Shown here in pieces: positions 63,001 through 64,000 of a DNA stretch of 64,000 nucleotides. Numbering within the stretch: position 1 is the first letter of the stretch; each line of letters starts with the position of its first letter. The stretch is taken from contig CM049307.1 in NCBI GenBank assembly GCA_026874595.1, positions 42,166,362 through 42,230,361 of the forward strand. The letters are read 5' to 3'. The DNA is from Sipunculus nudus. Taxonomy: Eukaryota; Annelida; Sipuncula; Golfingiida; Sipunculidae. The translations under genes were made by a program, and so were the position numbers. A model generated the notes under the pieces. It had not been told where the DNA came from, searched no databases, and saw nothing but the letters and a program-made list of their open reading frames with translations.

Positions 63001-63123
63001 AGCGGCACTCCCGGCGATGGCACCAATAACCAGTCCGGCCATAACAACGACTTAAATGGTGATGTCAGTAGTCTGCTGGCAATAATTGATGGTGTGGGTG
63101 GCCCTGGCCAGGAGGGCATTGAT
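2441..63123 (+). CDS. ZMIZ1: ZMIZ1/2-type SP-RING (MIZ) zinc-finger co-regulator, 16 exons, C-terminus beyond window
   Basis: Joined CDS: 2441-2500, 5295-5408, 16885-16990, 46950-47112, 54478-54753, 55407-55578, 55915-56157, 56963-57223, 57721-57992, 58746-58956, 59643-59748, 60232-60389, 60878-60945, 61362-61516, 62074-62199, 62645-63123. All 15 introns are GT-AG and every codon phase joins, giving 990 codons without a stop. Seen: conserved N-terminal helical region (residues 1-115); VVTTVWG block; Ala-rich run (259-277); Pro/Gly/Met/Gln-rich middle (298-465); conserved central domain (500-661); SP-RING (about 690-740) with C710-x-H712 and C733-x2-C736 plus C694 and C715; IKEE SUMO-type motif (782-785); disordered tail. 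Family knowledge: nuclear PIAS-like proteins with SUMO-ligase-type RING that co-activate nuclear-receptor, Notch, p53 and SMAD targets; Drosophila tonalli is the fly relative. Vertebrates have two paralogues, so this is probably their single co-orthologue. Human ZMIZ1 is about 1067 aa; the missing part should be the acidic C-terminus. Confidence 0.96.
2501..5294 (+). other. ZMIZ intron 1 (2.8 kb, phase 0)
   Basis: Donor GTCAGT, acceptor TTATTGCAG. Holds a (TA)n microsatellite at 3263-3305 and, at about 4850-4960, a fragment whose reverse complement carries the AAAATTTCATCAGATTCTGT module of the SINE-like family described at 15130 and 17240. Otherwise AT-rich and without supported genes. Confidence 0.85.
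3263..3305. repeat. (TA)n microsatellite
   Basis: About 43 bp of nearly pure AT alternation in intron 1. Confidence 0.97.
5295..5408 (+). CDS. ZMIZ1: ZMIZ coding exon 2 (residues 21-58)
   Basis: Acceptor TTATTGCAG, donor ACG/GTAAGT, 38 whole codons, phase 0 on both sides. Encodes the helical stretch [18 protein letters not shown] followed by GLIGCLT, strongly conserved in ZMIZ1/2 N-terminal domains. Confidence 0.96.
8205..8345 (-). repeat. Interspersed repeat fragment with TTCATCAAATTCTGT module
   Basis: The stretch reading TTATGAACAGAATTTGATG is the reverse complement of the module seen at 15338-15362. A similar fragment is at 4913-4940. Likely a decayed copy of the same SINE-like family in the opposite orientation. 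Confidence 0.5.
11150..11300 (+). repeat. Dispersed repeat, GACCAC...TTGGCCAGTCCC family, copy 1
   Basis: Repeated AAGACCAC motifs, then TTTTGGCCAGTCCCACAGG and a TTTCACTGTA end. 30 bp at 11239-11268 recur exactly, in reverse orientation, at 61667-61696. A diverged same-strand copy lies at 38929-39105. This marks a dispersed family rather than a unique sequence. Confidence 0.75.
12560..13060. promoter_or_regulatory. Candidate intronic enhancer / conserved non-coding block
   Basis: More complex and GC-richer than the surrounding AT-rich intron, with no repeat signature. It carries TTGATTGAAATTGATACA (12893-12910, two PBX-like half sites) and ATGATTATCAGTGGTAATTA near 12980. This is inference from composition and motifs only; no conservation data are available. 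Confidence 0.25.
14845..15422 (+). mobile_element. Foldback-ended SINE-like element
   Basis: AAAGGGGTGAGGGTT at 14845-14859 is perfectly inverted at 15408-15422. The 3' part (from about 15130) carries CAGACCTCTGCCAAGGCAGC, a poly-C tract, GAATCCAGAT, AAAATTTCATCAAAATCTG and TGCTAACAAACAAACC, a module order I recall from SINE-like repeats widespread in marine invertebrates. The same modules recur at 17240-17465. Confidence 0.6.
15182..15216. repeat. C-rich low-complexity tract
   Basis: About 35 bp of C broken by a few A bases, inside the SINE-like element. The complementary strand is G-rich. Confidence 0.95.
16885..16990 (+). CDS. ZMIZ1: ZMIZ coding exon 3 (residues 59-93 plus 1 nt)
   Basis: Acceptor CACTTGCAG, donor CAG/GTGAGT. 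Encodes [19 protein letters not shown] and the [16 protein letters not shown] segment of the N-terminal domain. It ends with one base (G) of a split Ala codon completed by exon 4. It is isolated between an 11.5-kb and a 30-kb intron. Confidence 0.96.
17240..17465 (+). mobile_element. SINE-like interspersed repeat
   Basis: Module order CCCGACTCCAGATCCGG, GGGATTTTTCATTGG, AAAATTTCATGAAATTCC, then GACATAACCTTCTGGGGGAG. The AAAATTTCAT module and the CCAGAT block are shared with 15130-15422. I recognise this layout as a dispersed repeat common in marine invertebrates, without being able to name the family. Confidence 0.6.
18140..18450. repeat. Tandem repeat, 116-bp period built of about 29-bp subunits
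   Basis: TACCTGCAATCARCCTTTAA occurs at 18221 and again at 18337, a 116-bp step. Each 116-bp unit divides into four related pieces starting CTGTCTACC, CTGTCTGC/CTGTCTACT, CTGTTCAACT/CAGTTCAACT and TTGTCTAT, so the array grew from a shorter monomer. Confidence 0.8.
20480..21215. promoter_or_regulatory. Candidate intronic regulatory block with YY1-like site
   Basis: Complex, non-repetitive, GC-richer segment. It contains AAGATGGCTGCC at 20681-20692 (YY1-like), TATGCATTTGAAT (octamer-like) near 20497 and a dense 20990-21200 stretch including AATTGATTTATCATTC. Supported only by composition and motifs. Confidence 0.25.
21916..21955. repeat. (TA)n microsatellite, interrupted
   Basis: About 40 bp of TA alternation with a TG and an AAA interruption. 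Confidence 0.9.
23139..23526. mobile_element. Decayed hAT-like MITE (GGGCAAGT-type)
   Basis: Begins CAGGGTTCAATATTA and ends TAATGTCAGGCCCTG; the two ends are inverted copies at 10 of 15 positions. TAATA flanks both sides directly. The interior has GGGCAAGTAAAAG and the inverted-looking CTTGCCCAACTGGGCAAGTG. CAGGG termini and this interior are typical of old hAT-derived non-autonomous elements. No transposase remnant is seen. Confidence 0.6.
27521..27996. mobile_element. 476-bp MITE with 8-bp target-site duplication
   Basis: TCACTGTT at 27513-27520 is repeated exactly at 27997-28004, immediately outside about 65-bp terminal inverted repeats. The left end reads CGGTCCCCCTAAACACCC and the right end, inverted, GGGTCTGCCTAAACACCC. 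A perfect 24-bp palindrome, ACCCAAAACACC plus its own reverse complement, sits at 27535-27558 and again at 27959-27982. There is no transposase. An 8-bp duplication fits hAT, P or Merlin-type elements. The high similarity of the ends suggests a fairly recent insertion. Confidence 0.9.
30235..33180. repeat. 118-bp satellite array (about 23 regular copies)
   Basis: Regular from about 30335 to 33040 with decayed copies at both edges. Each 118-bp unit consists of two related halves of about 59 bp, one with GAAAGGACAAACCTCATC and one with ATAGGACAGAAGTCTCATCC, both followed by a CCTGGAC and a CCTCACCA block. A segment from about 31604 to 32257 recurs, apparently without change, 708 bp (six units) further on. 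Because 118 is not a multiple of three, no reading frame runs through the array; the identical 79-residue open frames at 31843 and 32551 are copies of the same duplication. Confidence 0.97.
33990..34440. promoter_or_regulatory. Candidate intronic enhancer block
   Basis: Complex unique-looking sequence following the satellite. It contains TAATTACATTAATGG at 34173-34187 (paired homeodomain-type sites), TGGCTGACAGCTAAAT near 34124 (TALE-type TGACAG) and AATTAAATTGTACA near 34305. Inference only. Confidence 0.28.
34889..35052 (+). repeat. 164-bp direct duplication, copy A
   Basis: Nearly identical to 35209-35371. Starts CATGGTTCACCATGAAAAAY and ends TAATTAATGAGCTAC. Carries a 20-A run, against 13 in copy B; otherwise only a few changes. 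Confidence 0.92.
35209..35371 (+). repeat. 164-bp direct duplication, copy B
   Basis: Second copy of the 34889-35052 unit, 320 bp downstream. The A-run is shorter and a GAAAT insertion follows the CAACTATT stretch. The spacer also holds a small repeat of GGCAAGTTCTCTT. Confidence 0.92.
36290..36600. promoter_or_regulatory. Candidate intronic enhancer block
   Basis: Complex sequence with TGCATAATCACATTGATTT near 36360 and AAATTATTAATTCACT at 36504-36519, both homeodomain/PBX-like, within otherwise ordinary intron. Inference only. Confidence 0.25.
38929..39105 (+). repeat. Dispersed repeat, GACCAC...CTAGTCCC family, copy 2
   Basis: Diverged copy of 11150-11300: the order TAACTTACTTGTC, TTAAGACCACA, TTTAGACCACATTTTCC, TAGTCCCAAAGGTGG is preserved. 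The antisense open frame of 104 codons over this stretch is not a gene. Confidence 0.65.
42534..42598. repeat. (TA)n microsatellite
   Basis: About 65 bp of pure TA alternation in intron 3, the longest simple repeat in the window. Confidence 0.98.
46075..46340. repeat. Degenerate minisatellite, about 30-bp period
   Basis: Phrases of the type GGGTTTGAGAGTATAACACT recur roughly every 30 bp with many substitutions. It ends about 600 bp before exon 4. Confidence 0.65.
46950..47112 (+). CDS. ZMIZ1: ZMIZ coding exon 4 (residues 94-147)
   Basis: Acceptor TCTTTGTAG, donor CCAGG/GTGAGT. Encodes [18 protein letters not shown], the end of the conserved N-terminal domain (vertebrate form [18 protein letters not shown]), then a Pro/Met/Asn-rich linker. 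It carries two bases of the first codon and leaves two bases (GG) for exon 5. A 36-bp minisatellite begins about 90 bp downstream. Confidence 0.95.
47205..47850. repeat. 36-bp minisatellite, about 18 copies
   Basis: Unit CATCTGTATCATGATCCCTG followed by CCAGTCACACCACTGC, with variable third-position-like changes and some units shortened to about 30-33 bp. Since 36 is 12 codons, the array is open on both strands, giving artefactual frames of up to 120 residues. It starts about 90 bp after the exon 4 donor and is intronic. Confidence 0.93.
49808..49842. repeat. (TG)n microsatellite
   Basis: About 35 bp of pure TG alternation; the open frames crossing it are by-products. Confidence 0.98.
51440..51870. 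promoter_or_regulatory. Candidate intronic enhancer/insulator block
   Basis: Complex, GC-richer sequence with CACTTAATTAGATGG (51492-51506), TGTCAATTAGCTAATG (51543-51558) and CTGCCAGGAGATGGCAGCG (51606-51624). The last matches the 19-position CTCF consensus at 17 positions by my own hand count. A 132-codon antisense open frame overlaps it but shows no recognisable protein features. Conservation was not tested. Confidence 0.32.
52240..52600. repeat. Decayed tandem repeat, about 36/75-bp
   Basis: GTCTTTAGGCATCAGCTA occurs at 52441 and 52516, each followed by GTGTACAAGTGCTGTC, with weaker related phrases (GGCATCAGGTATAGGATC and similar) around them. Confidence 0.6.
54478..54753 (+). CDS. ZMIZ1: ZMIZ coding exon 5 (residues 148-239)
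   Basis: Acceptor TTTTGCAG, donor CCTAA/GTAAGC. Contains MPPWTP and the diagnostic LSVVTTVWG block shared with ZMIZ1/2, then an Asn/Gln/Pro/Thr-rich low-complexity stretch. GC content is clearly higher than in the flanking introns. Other frames of this exon are also open, but only this frame joins to its neighbours. Confidence 0.94.
54754..55406 (+). other. ZMIZ intron 5 (653 bp, phase 2)
   Basis: Donor GTAAGC, acceptor CTCCACCAG. A short CA run at 54760-54776; otherwise no feature. Confidence 0.9.
55407..55578 (+). CDS. ZMIZ1: ZMIZ coding exon 6, alanine-rich (residues 240-297)
   Basis: Acceptor CTCTCCACCAG, donor ATG/GTGAGT. Encodes [11 protein letters not shown], an Ala/Thr run at residues 259-277 ([19 protein letters not shown]), then SQYGPM. 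Vertebrate ZMIZ1 has a longer poly-Ala/Thr run at the same place followed by NQYGPM, which supports the frame. Confidence 0.94.
55579..55914 (+). other. ZMIZ intron 6 (336 bp, phase 0)
   Basis: Donor GTGAGT, acceptor ATATCCACAG. AT-rich, no features seen. Confidence 0.9.
55915..56157 (+). CDS. ZMIZ1: ZMIZ coding exon 7, Pro/Gly/Met-rich (residues 298-378)
   Basis: Acceptor ATATCCACAG, donor CCCAG/GTAAAG, 81 whole codons. Low-complexity, disordered Gly-Pro-Met-Gln sequence rich in GPG/PGP triplets. It ends with the conserved-looking [16 protein letters not shown]. It corresponds to the Pro/Met/Gly-rich region of vertebrate ZMIZ proteins. Confidence 0.92.
56158..56962 (+). other. ZMIZ intron 7 (805 bp, phase 0)
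   Basis: Donor GTAAAG, acceptor ATATTTTCAG. AT-rich, no features seen. The weaker GTAAAG donor is followed by an in-frame stop only after some 14 codons, so read-through would append a short tail. Confidence 0.88.
56963..57223 (+). CDS. ZMIZ1: ZMIZ coding exon 8, Pro/Gln/Tyr-rich (residues 379-465)
   Basis: Acceptor ATATTTTCAG, donor ATG/GTGAGA, 87 whole codons. Begins [14 protein letters not shown], comparable to YGNQQYGPNSQF in vertebrates, and continues with PQYPPNQQP and [14 protein letters not shown]. Disordered low-complexity activation-type sequence. Confidence 0.92.
57224..57720 (+). other. ZMIZ intron 8 (497 bp, phase 0)
   Basis: Donor GTGAGA, acceptor TTTTTTACAG. Nothing else seen. 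Confidence 0.9.
57721..57992 (+). CDS. ZMIZ1: ZMIZ coding exon 9 (residues 466-555)
   Basis: Acceptor ATATTTTTTACAG, donor GGAG/GTAATG. Encodes [26 protein letters not shown], then the conserved [12 protein letters not shown] and [18 protein letters not shown], which start the central structured domain shared by ZMIZ1/2 ahead of the SP-RING. It leaves two bases of an Arg codon. Confidence 0.96.
57993..58745 (+). other. ZMIZ intron 9 (753 bp, phase 2)
   Basis: Donor GTAATG (weak at +5), acceptor GTCCAACAG. Nothing else seen. Confidence 0.9.
58746..58956 (+). CDS. ZMIZ1: ZMIZ coding exon 10 (residues 556-626)
   Basis: Acceptor TGTCCAACAG, donor TGCTGT/GTAAGT. Encodes [53 protein letters not shown] and ITVTACCC, nearly collinear with human ZMIZ1. 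Part of the conserved domain N-terminal to the SP-RING. Confidence 0.97.
58957..59642 (+). other. ZMIZ intron 10 (686 bp, phase 0)
   Basis: Donor GTAAGT, acceptor TTTGTTTCAG. Nothing else seen. Confidence 0.9.
59643..59748 (+). CDS. ZMIZ1: ZMIZ coding exon 11 (residues 627-661)
   Basis: Acceptor TTTGTTTCAG, donor CAAAA/GTAGGC. Encodes [20 protein letters not shown] then [15 protein letters not shown], one of the most conserved segments of the family. It ends with a single base of an Ile codon. Confidence 0.97.
59749..60231 (+). other. ZMIZ intron 11 (483 bp, phase 1) with (TA)n
   Basis: Donor GTAGGC, acceptor TTTTTCCAG. A (TA)n microsatellite occupies 60036-60071. Confidence 0.9.
60036..60071. 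repeat. (TA)n microsatellite
   Basis: About 36 bp of TA alternation in intron 11. Confidence 0.95.
60232..60389 (+). CDS. ZMIZ1: ZMIZ coding exon 12, first half of the SP-RING (residues 662-714)
   Basis: Acceptor TTTTTTCCAG, donor ACAG/GTCAGC. Encodes [25 protein letters not shown] and [19 protein letters not shown]694 and the zinc-ligand pair C710-x-H712 of the MIZ/SP-RING finger are here. Known of the family: this fold binds one zinc and recruits the SUMO-loaded E2 (UBC9). Confidence 0.98.
60390..60877 (+). other. ZMIZ intron 12 (488 bp, phase 0), splits the SP-RING
   Basis: Donor GTCAGC, acceptor TTGATTGCAG, between the C-x-H and C-x2-C zinc-ligand pairs. No other feature. Confidence 0.9.
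60878..60945 (+). CDS. ZMIZ1: ZMIZ coding exon 13, second half of the SP-RING (residues 715-736)
   Basis: Only 68 bp. Acceptor TTGATTGCAG, donor TGCAG/GTTGGT. Encodes [17 protein letters not shown] then RCPVC. C733 and C736 complete the zinc site, so all SP-RING ligands are intact. Short exon split at the same phase 0 junction after HIQ as expected for the family. Confidence 0.97.
60946..61361 (+). other. ZMIZ intron 13 (416 bp, phase 2)
   Basis: Donor GTTGGT (weak), acceptor TGTATTTGCAG. AT-rich, no other feature. Confidence 0.9.
61362..61516 (+). CDS. ZMIZ1: ZMIZ coding exon 14, post-RING helix and SUMO-type motif (residues 737-788)
   Basis: Acceptor TGTATTTGCAG, donor TTCCA/GTCAGT. Encodes [35 protein letters not shown] and PIKEEPDS. 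The helix after the RING matches ZMIZ1 ([18 protein letters not shown]). IKEE at 782-785 fits the hydrophobic-K-x-E sumoylation consensus; vertebrates have HIKDDPD at the same place. Confidence 0.97.
61517..62073 (+). other. ZMIZ intron 14 (557 bp, phase 1)
   Basis: Donor GTCAGT, acceptor GTGTTACAG. Contains the third copy of the dispersed TGGCCAGTCCC repeat at about 61640-61745. Confidence 0.9.
61640..61745 (-). repeat. Dispersed repeat, TGGCCAGTCCC family, copy 3
   Basis: GGGACTGGCCAAAAGTGG onward (61667-61696) is the exact reverse complement of 11239-11268. The flanks (GAGACCACTGATGGG, GGTGGTCTTATACTAAACGG) keep the family's GGTGGTCTTA motif. Confidence 0.75.
62074..62199 (+). CDS. ZMIZ1: ZMIZ coding exon 15 (residues 789-830)
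   Basis: Acceptor GTGTTACAG, donor TCAG/GTAACG. Encodes [20 protein letters not shown], comparable to the SKRFKTMSPSQMIMPNV segment of ZMIZ1, then a Pro/Gln/Met-rich disordered stretch. Split codons on both sides fit. Confidence 0.93.
62200..62644 (+). other. ZMIZ intron 15 (445 bp, phase 1)
   Basis: Donor GTAACG, acceptor TTGCTTTACAG. A combined acceptor/donor-like CTTTCTCAG/GTGAGA lies at 62560/62561, 84 bp before the used acceptor. Confidence 0.88.
62645..63123 (+). CDS. ZMIZ1: ZMIZ coding exon 16, disordered tail (residues 831-990), last exon seen
   Basis: Acceptor TTGCTTTACAG. A 479-bp exon rich in Asn, Ser, Pro and Gly, ending [19 protein letters not shown] at a consensus donor GAT/GTAAGT. 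The acidic-hydrophobic SLLAIID patch is reminiscent of the acidic tail of ZMIZ1, but the usual LLSYLDPP and DLLSLFE motifs are not found before 64000, so at least one more exon is expected. If the donor is not used, the frame reads VSDTAL and stops at TAA 63142-63144. Confidence 0.9.
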
Positions 63124-64000
63124 GTAAGTGACACCGCTCTTTAACACATCCTACACTCAGTTTATGGTTAAGGTCCAGATCTGCAGATTTTTCAGGCCAA
63201 ACGGTCCTTGTCATATCTACCAAGCATCGTTTTAGCTAATCACTGCAAATTTGATAATGCTGCTTCCCATGTTTTTGCATACCCAGGCATTTCATTTGGA
63301 AAAATACAAGAATGATATCTTGTTATCTTATATTTGCATCTTATCTAATCATTGGTTATAAAATTCATCTGTCATGAGGGCCTCCTGTTCATTAATCAAT
63401 CAAATACCTCAAAATGCTTAAGTCATGACAAGTTCATCATAGACACTGTCCCTCCTGAAAAAGAGGACACATCTGCTCTTCTGCTTTGCCCAGTTTATTT
63501 ACTACTAAGTTTATAGTGTTAAATTCAACCTTGCATTCCCTGCAGTGATTTTGATAGTATGTTATCCCTTGTAATTAAAGCCAGCTAAAGTTTTACTGTT
63601 TGTTTGTGGTGTTGAGATGAGGACATTGATATAACAGCCAGCGGGGTTAGCTAACAGTTGTGGTGGTGCCACCTGTGCTTGCCTTATAGTTATACAGTGC
63701 TGCACAGTGTCTGTTTGAAACAATGTAACAGTAGCTTTTGGAATGGCTTGATACTAATGTTTAACCTCCAGGCCAGTCCACTGTTAATATCCCATATTGA
63801 TTGCAGCAATAACAGTTCCTTTCTGGTACAGTTATAATGCAACATAGCAATCATTGTATTATAAAACACACTTTTAAAAGTTTGTGTAATAATTTCCTGT
63901 CATTATAAAAAACAGCTGCTTTAAATTTTCAGTGTTTCTTATTAAATAGATTAGTTTTTCACTGGATTGATAATTGTAAAACATGAAGTGACATATTTCT
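63124..64000 (+). other. ZMIZ intron 16, 5' part (or 3' UTR if the donor is skipped)
   Basis: Begins with consensus donor GTAAGT. No open frame with the expected acidic C-terminus follows within the window. No convincing AATAAA cluster follows the alternative stop at 63142, which favours intron over 3' UTR. Confidence 0.7.

Noticed and set aside
1-64000. CRISPR arrays, operons, bacterial promoters
   Set aside because: The tandem arrays have no repeat-spacer structure and the locus is a spliced animal gene, so prokaryotic features do not apply.

Overview
This is a piece of an animal nuclear genome. It is AT-rich, and its coding exons are short, bounded by GT-AG introns and separated by introns of 0.3 to 30 kb. 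Intergenic-type sequence holds (TA)n, (TG)n and minisatellite arrays and SINE/MITE-like repeats. The protein is clearly bilaterian. The repeat repertoire (SINE-like units with a conserved AAAATTTCATSAAA module, TGGCCAGTCCC-type dispersed repeats, GGGCAAGT-type MITEs) points to a marine invertebrate, most likely a lophotrochozoan such as a mollusc. The species cannot be fixed from the sequence alone.

The whole window is occupied by one plus-strand gene, the orthologue of vertebrate ZMIZ1/ZMIZ2 (Drosophila tonalli). It encodes a PIAS-like SP-RING/MIZ zinc-finger transcriptional co-regulator and SUMO E3-type protein. I could place 16 coding exons whose phases all join, from the start codon at 2441 to a splice donor after 63123 (990 codons). 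The 5' leader begins inside the transcript, just after a splice acceptor at 2348, so the promoter is not identified. The last exon or exons, encoding the usual acidic C-terminal tail, lie beyond 64000.

Layout: 1-860, a 95-bp tandem array; 2349-2500, the first coding exon; then three very long introns (2.8, 11.5 and 30.0 kb) around the tiny exons that encode the conserved N-terminal helical domain. Intron 4 (7.4 kb) follows. From 54478 to 63123 the gene is compact, with 12 exons and introns of 0.3-0.8 kb, encoding the Pro/Gly/Met/Gln-rich low-complexity middle, the conserved central domain, the SP-RING and a disordered tail.

The long introns hold the non-genic interest: a 476-bp MITE with a perfect 8-bp target duplication and a perfect 24-bp palindrome near each end; about 2.8 kb of a 118-bp satellite carrying a recent 708-bp-offset duplication; a 36-bp minisatellite directly behind exon 4; SINE-like copies; and several more complex blocks with homeodomain/PBX/CTCF-like motifs that look like candidate conserved enhancers. 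I found no second protein-coding gene, no tRNA or rRNA gene and no CRISPR array. I see no convincing novel gene system here; the best leads are the repeat structures, the dual splice site upstream of the start codon and the candidate regulatory blocks.
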